A DNA stretch of 64,000 bases from Ancylobacter novellus DSM 506 (GTDB lineage Bacteria; Pseudomonadota; Alphaproteobacteria; Rhizobiales; Xanthobacteraceae). Position 1 is the stretch's first letter, and every line of letters starts with the position of its first letter. The stretch lies in NCBI RefSeq assembly GCF_000092925.1, contig NC_014217.1, forward strand, positions 2,604,001 through 2,668,000. The letters are read 5' to 3'. Made by a program: the position numbers and the translations under genes. The notes under the pieces were generated by a model, which did not search any database, was not told the DNA's origin, and saw only the letters and a program-made list of their open reading frames with translations. Below, in pieces: positions 18,689-26,406 of this stretch.

Positions 18689-19657
18689 TTATAGCCACCC
18701 CAGCTCCGGCCCCACCGGCACGATCCCGGTCGGGTTGATGGTCTTGTGGCTCTCGTAATAGTGCCGCTTGATGTGGGTGAGGTTCACCGTCTCGGCCACG
18801 CCCGGCAGGGCGTAGAGGCTCTTCAGGAAGCGCGACAGGTTCGGGTAATCCGCGATCCGGCGGATGTTGCACTTGAAGTGGCCGACATAGACCGCGTCGA
18901 AGCGGATCAGCGTGGTGAACAGGCGGATGTCGGCCTCGGTGAGCGTCTCGCCCATCAGCCAGGAGCGGCCGGACAGGCGCTCTTCCAGCTCGTCCAGCAT
19001 GGCGAACAGCGCCCGCACCGCCTCCTCATAGGCCGCCTGCTTCGTCGCGAAGCCGGCCTTGTAGACGCCGTTGTTCACCGCGTCGTAGACGCGGGCGTTG
19101 AGCGCGTCGATCTCCGCGTGCAGTTCCTCGGGATAATAGTCGTGGTCGTCGTCGGTGAAGGCGCCGAAGGCGGCGTTGAACATGCGGATGATCTCCGCCG
19201 ATTCATTGTTCACGACGGTGCCGCGCTTCCTGTCCCACAGCACCGGCACGGTGACGCGGCCGGAGTAGTTGGGCGCGGCGGCGAGGTAGACCTCGTAGAG
19301 CCGCTGCTTGCCGAGCACGGTGTCCTCGGTCGCGCCGTCGCTGCGGCGCGCGGCGTGGTCGGCGAAGACCCAGCCTTCCTCGCCCATGAACGGATCGACG
19401 ACGGAGAAGGAGACCACGCCGTCCAGCTTCTTCAGCTTGCGCATGATCAGCGTGCGGTGCGCCCAGGGGCAGGCATAGGAGACGTAGAGGTGGTAGCGCC
19501 CCGCCTCGGCCTCGAAGCCGCCCTCGCCGGTCGGGCCGGGCGTGCCGTCAGCGGTGATCCAGTTGCGGAAGCTGGTGACGGTGCGCACGAAGCGCCCGCC
19601 CGTGCTCGCCGTGTCGTACCATTTGTCGACCCACTTGCCTTCGACCAGCAGTCCCAT
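18689..19657 (-). CDS. Glutathionyl-hydroquinone reductase-like GST (Xi class)
   Basis: A 322-residue glutathione transferase of the YqjG/PcpF/ECM4 type. The catalytic cysteine lies in Y-A-C-P-W-A-H-R-T (Cys63), the hallmark of enzymes that reduce glutathionyl-hydroquinones to hydroquinones with glutathione. The V-V-N-N-E-S-x-E-I-I-R-M-F-N segment is the usual glutathione-binding block. The ATG at 19657 is chosen because AAGGAGG sits at ideal distance; the longer open frame upstream overlaps phnN. It follows phnN by 67 bases in the same direction, so it may ride on the phn transcript, though no link to phosphonate use is known. Confidence 0.9.
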   Translation of the reverse strand: MGLLVEGKWVDKWYDTASTGGRFVRTVTSFRNWITADGTPGPTGEGGFEAEAGRYHLYVSYACPWAHRTLIMRKLKKLDGVVSFSVVDPFMGEEGWVFADHAARRSDGATEDTVLGKQRLYEVYLAAAPNYSGRVTVPVLWDRKRGTVVNNESAEIIRMFNAAFGAFTDDDHDYYPEELHAEIDALNARVYDAVNNGVYKAGFATKQAAYEEAVRALFAMLDELEERLSGRSWLMGETLTEADIRLFTTLIRFDAVYVGHFKCNIRRIADYPNLSRFLKSLYALPGVAETVNLTHIKRHYYESHKTINPTGIVPVGPELGWL

Positions 19658-19724
19658 GCGCGCCTCCTTGGCCCCCGGATGGGATACCCCTCCCCCGCGC
19701 GGGAGGAAAGGGAAGCGAGGCGGC

Positions 19725-20336
19725 TCAGAGGCCGCGCAGGAACGCCGCCAGCCGCTCGCCGGCGGCATCCACCGCGTCGACATTGTAGATGCGCAGGTCC
19801 GGCGGCGCGTCGAGGGCCGGTTCGCGGGCGAGGCGCGCGGTGACCTCCGCCGTCGTCTCGCGCCCACGCGCGGCGATGCGTTCCGCCAGCACCTCGGCCG
19901 GCGCCGTCACATGCACCACCTTCACTTTCGCGAAGCGCGCCCGCGCCTCCTTGATGGCCGCGCGCGAGCCGTTGGCGACCACGGTGCGGCTGGCGGCGAT
20001 GTCGTCCGCTACCTCCGGCCCCAACGCATAGGAGAGCCCGTTGGCGCGCCAGTGCAGCGGATAGCGGCCGAGCGCGAGGTCGCGGGCGAACTCGGCCTCG
20101 TCGAGGGCGACATGGTTCTCGGTGGCGTCCACCGCGCGGGTGATGCGCCGACGGGCGAAGGCGATGTCGGCGCGGGCCGCCAGCGCGGCCCTGGCATAGG
20201 CGATCAGCGTGTCCTTGCCGGCGCCGGAAGGCCCGACCACCAGCACCAGCAGGCCCGGCCCCAGCAGCCCGGCCTCGGCCGGCGGACAGTCCGCGCCGGT
20301 GCCCGCGCCGGTGCCCGCGCCCCTGCCTTCGCTCAC
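19725..20336 (-). CDS. phnN: Ribose 1,5-bisphosphate phosphokinase PhnN
   Basis: A 203-residue P-loop kinase that converts ribose 1,5-bisphosphate to PRPP, the last step of C-P lyase phosphonate breakdown. Walker A is G-P-S-G-A-G-K-D (about residues 35-42), followed by the guanylate-kinase-like R-R-I-T-R-A motif. The GTG at 20336 is preferred because it overlaps the phnM stop (GTGA); an ATG 24 bases earlier would overlap phnM more deeply. The N-terminus contains an unusual G-A-G-T-G-A-G-T-G-A stretch from a short DNA tandem repeat. Confidence 0.92.
   Translation of the reverse strand: MSEGRGAGTGAGTGADCPPAEAGLLGPGLLVLVVGPSGAGKDTLIAYARAALAARADIAFARRRITRAVDATENHVALDEAEFARDLALGRYPLHWRANGLSYALGPEVADDIAASRTVVANGSRAAIKEARARFAKVKVVHVTAPAEVLAERIAARGRETTAEVTARLAREPALDAPPDLRIYNVDAVDAAGERLAAFLRGL
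20291..20327. repeat. 12-base tandem repeat in the phnN N-terminus
   Basis: About three copies of a CCGGTGCCCGCG unit, encoding the alternating Gly-Ala-Gly-Thr stretch before the PhnN P-loop. It is outside the conserved kinase fold, so copy number could vary without harm. Confidence 0.7.
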
Positions 20337-21472
20337 GCCACCCGCTCCCCGTCGCGCCACACCGCGCGCGCCACCGGCGCCGGGCCGGCATCGGCGACGC
20401 GAACGATATCCGCCTTCAATCCTTCCGCCAGCCGGCCGCGATCGGCAAGCCCCGCCGCCGCGGCGGGATTGGCGCTGACCATGGCGACCGCCTGCGGCAA
20501 GCCGATGCCCTCGACCAGCCCCGGCAGGGCGAAGGCGGCGAGCAGCAGGCTGCCCGGCACATAGTCGGAGGACATGATGTCGAGCACGCCCCGCCGCGCC
20601 AGGCTCTCGGCCGCGACATTGCCGGTGTGCGAGCCGCCCCGCACGATGTTCGGCGCGCCCATCAGCACGCGGATGCCGGCGGCATGCGAGCCGTCCGCCG
20701 CGCGGTCGGTGGTGGGGAATTCGGCGATGGCGACGCCGTCCTTCACCGCCTCAGTGACGTGCTCGTCGGTGGCGTCGTCATGGCTCGCCAGCGCGATGCC
20801 GCGCGCATGCGCCAGCGCCACCAGCCGCGCGCGGTTGGCGCCGGCATGCAGCTTGTGCGACTTCATGCGCTCGGTGACGATGATGTCCATCTCGGCATCC
20901 GTCAGGCCGCTCTTCTTCTTGTAATAGCTGCGGAATTTCTCCTCGGTGAGGAATTGCCGCTGGCCGGGCGTATGGTCCATCAGCGAGATCAGGCGCACAT
21001 CGGTCGCCTCCATCAAAGCTTCCGCATCCTCGACCACGCCGTCCGCCGCCACCTCGCAGCGCAGATGCACATGGTGCTCGGCGCGCAGCAGCCCGGCCTC
21101 GCTCGCCTGCCTGATGGTGGCCGTCAGCAGCGGCGCGTCGCCGGCCATCTCGATGGCGCGCTTGTCCGGCCAGACGCGCAGGGAATCGAACACGGTGGTG
21201 ATGCCGGCGGAGGCGATCGCCGCGTCATAGGCGGTCACCGCGGCGAAGGCGTTCCACATCACCCGCGGGCGCGGATAGAGATGGCCCTCGACATGGTCGG
21301 TGTGCAGCTCGACGAAGCCGGGCAGCAGGTAGTCGCCGCCCATGTCCAGCGCCGAGCGCGGCGCCGCGCCCTCGCCGATCTCGGCGATGCGCCCGCCGCG
21401 CACCACCAGATGGCCGTGGAGCACTTCGTCGGGCAGCACGAGGCGCGCATTGGCGAACACCGTCTCGGTCAT
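20333..21472 (-). CDS. phnM: Alpha-D-ribose 1-methylphosphonate 5-triphosphate diphosphatase PhnM
   Basis: A 379-residue amidohydrolase-fold enzyme that removes pyrophosphate from the 5-triphosphate intermediate before C-P bond cleavage. The N-terminal metal site is in F-V-E-L-H-T-D-H-V-E-G-H (about residues 54-65), and later blocks include L-M-D-H-T-P-G-Q-R-Q-F (about 186) and A-S-H-D-D-A-T-D-E-H (about 230), all typical of PhnM. It is encoded downstream of phnL after a 52-base gap and overlaps phnN by four bases. Length is normal. Confidence 0.95.
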   Translation of the reverse strand: MTETVFANARLVLPDEVLHGHLVVRGGRIAEIGEGAAPRSALDMGGDYLLPGFVELHTDHVEGHLYPRPRVMWNAFAAVTAYDAAIASAGITTVFDSLRVWPDKRAIEMAGDAPLLTATIRQASEAGLLRAEHHVHLRCEVAADGVVEDAEALMEATDVRLISLMDHTPGQRQFLTEEKFRSYYKKKSGLTDAEMDIIVTERMKSHKLHAGANRARLVALAHARGIALASHDDATDEHVTEAVKDGVAIAEFPTTDRAADGSHAAGIRVLMGAPNIVRGGSHTGNVAAESLARRGVLDIMSSDYVPGSLLLAAFALPGLVEGIGLPQAVAMVSANPAAAAGLADRGRLAEGLKADIVRVADAGPAPVARAVWRDGERVA

Positions 21473-21524
21473 GTCACGTCACACGGCGCCGATGCGCCGC
21501 CTCCTTCAAGTCACGCCGCTAGCT

Positions 21525-22226
21525 TCACGCCGCTTTCGCGAATTCCGTCACGTCGATGATCCGGTCGCACACCGCCTCGCGCACCTCGGCATCGTGGAAG
21601 ATGCCGAGAATGGCGACGCCGGCCCGCTTCTTCTCCTCGATCAGGCCGATCACCACGGCGCGGTTGGCGGCGTCGAGCGAGGCGGTCGGCTCGTCCATCA
21701 GCAGCAGCGGACGATGGGCGATGAGGCCGCGGGCGATGTTCACCCGCTGCTGCTCGCCGCCGGAGAAGGTCGCCGGCGGCAGGCTCCACAGCCGCTCCGG
21801 CAGGTTCAGACGGGCCAGCAGCGCGCGCGCCTTCGCCAGCGCTTCCTCACGGTCGACGCCGTCATGGATGAGCGGCTCGGCCACCACGTCGAGGGCGGAG
21901 ACGCGCGGGATCACCCGCAGGAACTGGCTGACATAGCCCATGGCGGTCTCGCGCAGGCGGATCAGCCGGCGCGGCGCGGCATGAGCCACGTCCACCGTCT
22001 CGTCGCCATCGCGCACGAGAATGGCGCCCTGGTCGACGCGGTAATTGCCGTAGACCATCTTGAGCAGCGAGCTCTTGCCCGCGCCCGAAGGCCCGCCCAG
22101 CGCCACGCATTCGCCGGCGAACAATTCGAAGCCGGCGCCGGAGACCACCGGCAGCCGCGCTCCGCCGCGCAGATGCAGCACGAAGGTCTTGGCGACGCCG
22201 GAGACTTCGAGGATGGGTTCGCTCAT
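21525..22226 (-). CDS. phnL: C-P lyase ABC protein PhnL
   Basis: A 233-residue ABC-type ATPase subunit linked to the C-P lyase core, not a transporter in the classical sense. Walker A is G-P-S-G-A-G-K-S at residues 45-52, the signature is F-S-G-G-E-Q-Q-R-V-N-I-A-R-G (about 150) and Walker B is L-L-L-M-D-E-P-T-A-S-L-D. Substituted phosphonates need PhnL together with PhnK in E. coli. It starts seven bases after the phnK stop. PhnL rather than PhnK is assigned from gene order and the L-H-L-R-G-G insertion near residue 20. Confidence 0.93.
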   Translation of the reverse strand: MSEPILEVSGVAKTFVLHLRGGARLPVVSGAGFELFAGECVALGGPSGAGKSSLLKMVYGNYRVDQGAILVRDGDETVDVAHAAPRRLIRLRETAMGYVSQFLRVIPRVSALDVVAEPLIHDGVDREEALAKARALLARLNLPERLWSLPPATFSGGEQQRVNIARGLIAHRPLLLMDEPTASLDAANRAVVIGLIEEKKRAGVAILGIFHDAEVREAVCDRIIDVTEFAKAA

Positions 22227-22233
22227 CTCGCCC

Positions 22234-23010
22234 TCACACCGCCAGCACGGAAGAAACCAGCAACTGCGTATAGGGCTCGCGCGGGTCGTCGAGCACCTGG
22301 TCGGTGATGCCGGTCTCGATCACCCGGCCCTGCCGCATCACCACCATGCGGTGCGAGAGCAGCCGCGCCACGGCGAGGTCGTGGGTGACGATGATCACGG
22401 CGAGGCCGAGATCGGTCACGAGGCCGCGTATGAGGTCGAGGAGGCGCGCCTGCACGGAGACGTCGAGCCCGCCGGTCGGCTCGTCCATGAAGACCAGGCG
22501 TGGCCGGGTCACCAGATTTCGCGCAATTTGCAGGCGCTGGCGCATGCCGCCGGAAAAGGCGCGCGGGTCGTCGTCGATGCGGTCGCCGGCGATCTCCACC
22601 CGACCGAGCCAGTCCAGCGCTTCCTCGCGGATATTGCCGTAGTGGCGCCAGCCGACCGCCATCAGCCGCTCGCCGACATTGCCGCCGGCCGAGACCGCCA
22701 TGCGCAGCCCCTCCGCCGGGTTCTGCCGCACGAAGCCCCAGTCGGTGCGCATGAGCAGCCGCCGCTCGGCCGCGCCGAGGCTGGCGAGGTCGGTCAGCGC
22801 GCCGTCGCGCAGGCGATAGGAGACGCGGCCCGACATGGGCGCGAGCTCGGTCGAGAGCAGGCTGAGCAGGGTCGACTTGCCGGAACCGGACTCGCCCACC
22901 ACCGCCAGCACCTCGCCGGGATAGACCTCCAGCGAGACGTCGCGGCAGCCGATGCGGGCGCCGTAATTCTTGGAAAGGCCCTCGGCGACGAGAAGGGGCT
23001 GCTCGCTCAT
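22234..23010 (-). CDS. phnK: C-P lyase ABC protein PhnK
   Basis: A 258-residue ABC ATPase that docks on the PhnJ dimer interface of the C-P lyase core complex. Walker A is G-E-S-G-S-G-K-S-T (39-47), the signature is F-S-G-G-M-R-Q-R-L, and Walker B L-V-F-M-D-E-P-T-G-G-L-D-V-S. The conserved D-W-G-F-V-R-Q-N-P block around residue 110 is characteristic of PhnK. Its ATG at 23010 overlaps the phnJ stop (ATGA), showing that the extended phnJ reading frame is really translated to its end. Confidence 0.95.
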   Translation of the reverse strand: MSEQPLLVAEGLSKNYGARIGCRDVSLEVYPGEVLAVVGESGSGKSTLLSLLSTELAPMSGRVSYRLRDGALTDLASLGAAERRLLMRTDWGFVRQNPAEGLRMAVSAGGNVGERLMAVGWRHYGNIREEALDWLGRVEIAGDRIDDDPRAFSGGMRQRLQIARNLVTRPRLVFMDEPTGGLDVSVQARLLDLIRGLVTDLGLAVIIVTHDLAVARLLSHRMVVMRQGRVIETGITDQVLDDPREPYTQLLVSSVLAV

Positions 23011-24098
23011 GATCGGCTCTCCGTACGGCCCAGTCCGATGTAGCTGCCGGAGCGAACGGTGCCGGTCTGGGCGATTTCTTCCCGGCCCTCACCCGCAAGA
23101 GGGCCGTCATGGCCGGGCTTGACCCGGCCATCCACGTCTTGGACCGGGCGCGCCGACGGAGCCGCGTGGATGCCCGGATCAAGTCCGGGCATGACGTGGT
23201 TCTGGATGGTACCGGCCGGCACGCCCATCTCGCCGCGATGCCCCGCTTCCTGCCGCGTGTTGCAGAAATCGGTGTCGGAGCAGACGAACATCCGTCCGCC
23301 CTTGTCGTCGAGGATCACCTCGTCGAGATAGACGCCCGTAGCCCCGCACAGCGCGCAAGGCTTGGCGAAGCGCTGCACCTTGAACGGGTGGTCCTCGAAA
23401 TCGAGCGAGCGCACCCGCGTGTGCGGCGGGATGGCGTAGATGCGCTTCTCGCGCCCCGCGCCGAAGAGCTGCAGCGCCGGGCTGTCGTCCATCTTCGGGT
23501 TGTCGAATTTCGGGATCGGCGAGGGATCCATCACATAGCGCCCGGCGACCTCGACCGGATAGGCATAGGTCGTGGCGATGTGGCCGTGCCGGGCGATGTC
23601 CTCGTAGAGCTTCACATGCATCAGGCCGTATTCGGCCAGCGCGTGCAGCTGGCGCGTCTCGGTCTCGCGCGGCTCGAGGAAGCGTAAGGGTTCGGGGATC
23701 GGCACCTGATAGACCAGGATCTGGTCTTCCCTGAGCTTCGTCTCGGGAATGCGGTGGCGGGTCTGGATCACCGTCGCTTCCGTGGTGGACGTCGTGGTCG
23801 CCACCCGCGCGGTCTTCTCGAAGAAGCCGCGGATCGCCACGGCATTCGTCGTGTCGTCCGCCCCCTGGTCGATGACCTTCAGCACATCGTCACGGCCGAG
23901 CACGGCGGCGGTGACCTGCACGCCCCCCGTTCCCCAGCCATAGGGCATGGGCATCTCGCGCGCGGCGAAGGGCACCTGATAGCCGGGCACGGCGATCGCC
24001 TTCAGGATCGCCCGGCGGATCATCCGCTTCGTCTGCTCGTCGAGATAGGCGAAGTTGTAGGTGATCTCCGGCATGTCGCCGACATCGCTGGCGCTCAT
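23007..24098 (-). CDS. phnJ: C-P lyase catalytic subunit PhnJ with repeat-derived C-terminal extension
   Basis: The radical-SAM enzyme that breaks the carbon-phosphorus bond of ribose 1-alkylphosphonate 5-phosphate. The metal-binding cysteines are present: C-A-L-C-G (about residue 253), then V-C-S-D-T-D-F-C about 22 residues later. E. coli PhnJ has 281 residues; this one has 363. The excess lies after the last cysteine, and residues about 301-331 are encoded by an intergenic palindromic repeat (reading M-P-G-L-D-P-G-I-H and later D-G-R-V-K-P-G-H-D). The frame continues through it and ends overlapping phnK. The core should be functional; the tail is probably disordered. Confidence 0.93.
   Translation of the reverse strand: MSASDVGDMPEITYNFAYLDEQTKRMIRRAILKAIAVPGYQVPFAAREMPMPYGWGTGGVQVTAAVLGRDDVLKVIDQGADDTTNAVAIRGFFEKTARVATTTSTTEATVIQTRHRIPETKLREDQILVYQVPIPEPLRFLEPRETETRQLHALAEYGLMHVKLYEDIARHGHIATTYAYPVEVAGRYVMDPSPIPKFDNPKMDDSPALQLFGAGREKRIYAIPPHTRVRSLDFEDHPFKVQRFAKPCALCGATGVYLDEVILDDKGGRMFVCSDTDFCNTRQEAGHRGEMGVPAGTIQNHVMPGLDPGIHAAPSARPVQDVDGRVKPGHDGPLAGEGREEIAQTGTVRSGSYIGLGRTESRS
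23105..23196. repeat. Palindromic intergenic repeat inserted inside phnJ
   Basis: Two inverted hairpin units: GTCATGGCCGGGCTTGACCC at the left and GGATCAAGTCCGGGCATGAC at the right, each with internal dyad symmetry. They belong to the family seen between genes near 27.85 and 51.9 kb. Here it sits inside an open reading frame, at the 3' end of phnJ, without breaking the frame. Confidence 0.85.
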
Positions 24099-25222
24099 TC
24101 CGCGGCCTCCTTCATCTCCGCCTCATGTTCGGCCCGCATGCGGCGGACCAGGTCGAGCTCGGCCTGGAAGTCGACATAGTGCGGCAGCTTCAGATGCTCG
24201 ACGAAGCCGGTCGCCTGCACGTTGTCGCAATGGGAGAGGACGAACTCCTCGTCCTGCGCCGGCGCGCCCTGCTCCTCGCCGAGCTCCTTCCAGCGCAGCG
24301 CCCGCTCGACCAGCGCCATGGACATGGCCTTGCGCTCGCACTGGCCGAAGACGAGGCCGTAGCCGCGGGTGAACTGCGGCGGCACCTCGGCCGAGCCCTT
24401 GAACTGGTTGACCATCTGGCACTCGGTGACCTGCACCGTGCCGAGCGAGACCTCGAAGCCGAGCTCCGGCACGTCGAAGATCACCTCGACGTCGCCGAAG
24501 CGGATCTCGCCGACGAAGGGATGCGAGCGGGCATAGCCGCGCTGGGTGGAATAGCCGAGCGCCAGCAGGTAGCCCTCGTCGCCCCGCGCCAGCGTCTGGA
24601 GACGGGTCGCCCGGTCGACCGGATAAGCGACCGGCGCGCGGGTGATGTCGAAGGGCTCGGCGCCGTCGTCGGCGGGGGAGGCCTCGATCAGCCCCTCCTG
24701 CCCCAGCAGGTCGGTCACGCGCGGCATCGCCACCGGTGCGGCCGGGATGTCACCGATGTCACCGGAAACGCGACCGCTTGCCACCGGTGACTCACCGGAA
24801 ATGTCACCATTTTCGCCACCACCCAGCGAGGTATCCAGCAACCTGTGAGTATAGTCGAAGGTCGGCCCGAGGAGCTGCCCGCCCGGCAGGTCCTTGAAGG
24901 TCGCCGAGACCCGCCGGCGCACCAGCATGCTAGAGGTATCGAGGGGTTGCGCATTGCCGAAGCGCGGCAGCGTGGTGCGGAAGGCGCGGATGAGGAAGAT
25001 CGCCTCGATCAGGTCGCCGCGCGCCTGCTTCACCGCGAGGCTGGCGAGCTCGATGTCGTAGAGCGAGCCTTCCGCCATGACGCGATCCACCGCGAGCGTG
25101 AGCTGCGCGGCGATCTGGTCGAGCCCGATGGAGGGCAGATTCTCGTTTCCGCGCCGACGCTTAGCTAGAAGCGCGTGCGCGTTGCGGATGGCCTTCTCGC
25201 CGCCCTTGGCCGCCACATACAT
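24095..25222 (-). CDS. phnI: C-P lyase subunit PhnI
   Basis: A 375-residue PhnI, the nucleosidase-like core subunit that with PhnG, PhnH and PhnL couples phosphonate to the ribose of ATP. Typical blocks include M-Y-V-A-A-K-G-G-E-K-A-I at the start, R-R-x-S-A-x-F-K-D-L-P-G-G-Q-L-L-G-P-T-F-D-Y-T near residue 110 and L-A-L-G-Y-S-T-Q-R-G-Y-A-R-S-H-P-F around 225. About 25 extra residues (near 138-162, rich in Gly, Asp, Ser) interrupt the usual join between D-Y-T-H-R-L-L-D and P-R-V-T-D-L-L; they come from a degenerate DNA repeat. It overlaps phnJ by four bases. Confidence 0.94.
   Translation of the reverse strand: MYVAAKGGEKAIRNAHALLAKRRRGNENLPSIGLDQIAAQLTLAVDRVMAEGSLYDIELASLAVKQARGDLIEAIFLIRAFRTTLPRFGNAQPLDTSSMLVRRRVSATFKDLPGGQLLGPTFDYTHRLLDTSLGGGENGDISGESPVASGRVSGDIGDIPAAPVAMPRVTDLLGQEGLIEASPADDGAEPFDITRAPVAYPVDRATRLQTLARGDEGYLLALGYSTQRGYARSHPFVGEIRFGDVEVIFDVPELGFEVSLGTVQVTECQMVNQFKGSAEVPPQFTRGYGLVFGQCERKAMSMALVERALRWKELGEEQGAPAQDEEFVLSHCDNVQATGFVEHLKLPHYVDFQAELDLVRRMRAEHEAEMKEAAE
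24745..24812. repeat. Degenerate GTCACCGG repeat cluster in phnI
   Basis: The motif ATGTCACCGG or TCACCGGAAA recurs four to five times in 68 bases in both orientations and encodes the extra Gly/Asp/Ser-rich loop of PhnI. It looks like a small expanded repeat array tolerated in a surface loop. Confidence 0.6.
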
Positions 25223-25226
25223 CGGC

Positions 25227-25823
25227 TCAGCCCTCCCTGACCGTCACGGAACGCGGCAGCCCGGCGACCCCGCCGGGGCCGGCGAGCAAGAGGTCGACCC
25301 CGCGCGGGAACAGCGCCCGGTTCGCCGCCATGCGGGCGACGAAATCCCCCGGCAGCTGCGCCGCGCCGAAGGGCGTTTGTCCTTTGATTCCAGGCCCTTC
25401 GAGGATGAAACGAGCATCGCTGAAGCCGGCGACCTGCACGATCAACGTGGCGGAAGCGTCGGGGAATTCCGGCGAGCCCTGCGGAAAGGCGCTGAAATCC
25501 GGCATCTCCAGCGGATCGGAAAGGATCGCGAACCGCGCCTCGCCAGGCTCGTCGAGAATCGCCGCGCCGGTGTGGAAACGCAGGAAATCCGCCACTTCCG
25601 GCACTGCGGCCAGCGTCGCGTCAAGCCAGAGCGGCGTCTCGTAATCGCACAGCGCCAGCGCCAGCGCCGCCGCCTCGGGCGAGAGCGGCGCGGGCGGGGC
25701 GAGATCGGTCGCGAGCGCCTCGACCCGGCCGGGCCGGGCCAGCGCCCACATGGCAGCGCGGAAGGCGGCCTGCGACTCGCCGACCGGATCGTCGAAGCCG
25801 CGTGCAAGTACCTGAGCGGACAT
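25227..25823 (-). CDS. phnH: C-P lyase subunit PhnH
   Basis: A 198-residue PhnH, a core subunit of the PhnGHIJ complex. The N-terminal pattern G-F-D-D-P-V-G-E-S-Q-A-A-F-R-A-x-M and the later H-T-G-A-A-I-L and F-P-Q-G-S-P-E-F-P-D motifs (about residues 78 and 107) are characteristic. It is separated by one base from the phnG stop and four bases from the phnI start, as expected in a tight operon. Catalytic function is not established even in model species. Confidence 0.94.
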   Translation of the reverse strand: MSAQVLARGFDDPVGESQAAFRAAMWALARPGRVEALATDLAPPAPLSPEAAALALALCDYETPLWLDATLAAVPEVADFLRFHTGAAILDEPGEARFAILSDPLEMPDFSAFPQGSPEFPDASATLIVQVAGFSDARFILEGPGIKGQTPFGAAQLPGDFVARMAANRALFPRGVDLLLAGPGGVAGLPRSVTVREG

Positions 25824-25824
25824 C

Positions 25825-26301
25825 TCAATCCTCCCCGCGCACGAGGGTGAAGAAGTCGACCTTGGTCGCCGCCGTCTCGGCCCGCGCCTCGGCCGCCTCG
25901 GCCTCGAGCCGCGCCTTCAGCGGCGCCAGCGCAACTTCGACCGCGTCGCGCCGCTCCTCGTCCTGCCATAGCGCGTCGATGATCGCCGCCACTCGGGCAG
26001 CACCGACGTCGCGGCCGAGCCGGTAGGCGAAGCCGGTGGCGCCGCCTTCCAGATGCACCGCCGCCCGGCTCACCGTCGCCTCGCCGAGGTTGAACGGCGC
26101 GCCGTCGCCGCCGGTCCGCCCGCGCAGCATGACGAGGCCGGTCTCGGTGGGGCGCAGGTCGGAAGCCGCGGGAATCGGCGCCAGTTGCGCCAGAATGGCG
26201 TCGAGCTCGGCGGCGCCCGCCCGTGCCAGCAGCGCCATCGCGGCCTGCCGGGCGGCGCGCAAGTCGCTGCCGTCGTTCAGATTTTTCTTCAGAGCCTGCA
26301 T
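25825..26301 (-). CDS. phnG: C-P lyase subunit PhnG
   Basis: A 158-residue PhnG, first gene of the phnGHIJKLMN operon. Recognised from R-P-T-E-T-G-L-V-M-L-R-G-R-T-G-G-D-G, F-N-L-G-E-A-T-V-S-R-A-A-V and G-F-A-Y-R-L-G-R-D, all typical of the family. The ATG at 26301 is used because the longer frame to 26379 runs through the phnF operator. The promoter and the palindromic operator lie immediately upstream, shared with the divergent phnF. Confidence 0.93.
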   Translation of the reverse strand: MQALKKNLNDGSDLRAARQAAMALLARAGAAELDAILAQLAPIPAASDLRPTETGLVMLRGRTGGDGAPFNLGEATVSRAAVHLEGGATGFAYRLGRDVGAARVAAIIDALWQDEERRDAVEVALAPLKARLEAEAAEARAETAATKVDFFTLVRGED

Positions 26302-26349
26302 CGGGGATCCGGAACGCGCCGCGCGTCGAGCCTGTTTACTTGTCGGCGG

Positions 26350-26373
26350 ATTTGTATAATCATCTATACAAAT
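26350..26373. promoter_or_regulatory. Candidate PhnF operator (perfect 9-base inverted repeat)
   Basis: ATTTGTATA (26350-26358) and TATACAAAT (26365-26373) are perfect inverted repeats with a 6-base spacer, in an AT-rich island between divergent phnG and phnF. GntR/HutC-family PhnF proteins bind such TNTATA-type palindromes, so this is the obvious autoregulatory and operon-control site. Confidence 0.8.
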
Positions 26374-26406
26374 AGGCAAGCGCGGTTTTCACCGGACGAC
26401 GCAAAT

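Noticed and set aside
23007..23210. Interpreting the phnJ 3' end as a frameshift or pseudogene
   Set aside because: The frame is open through the repeat and ends in a normal ATGA overlap with phnK, and all catalytic cysteines lie before it.
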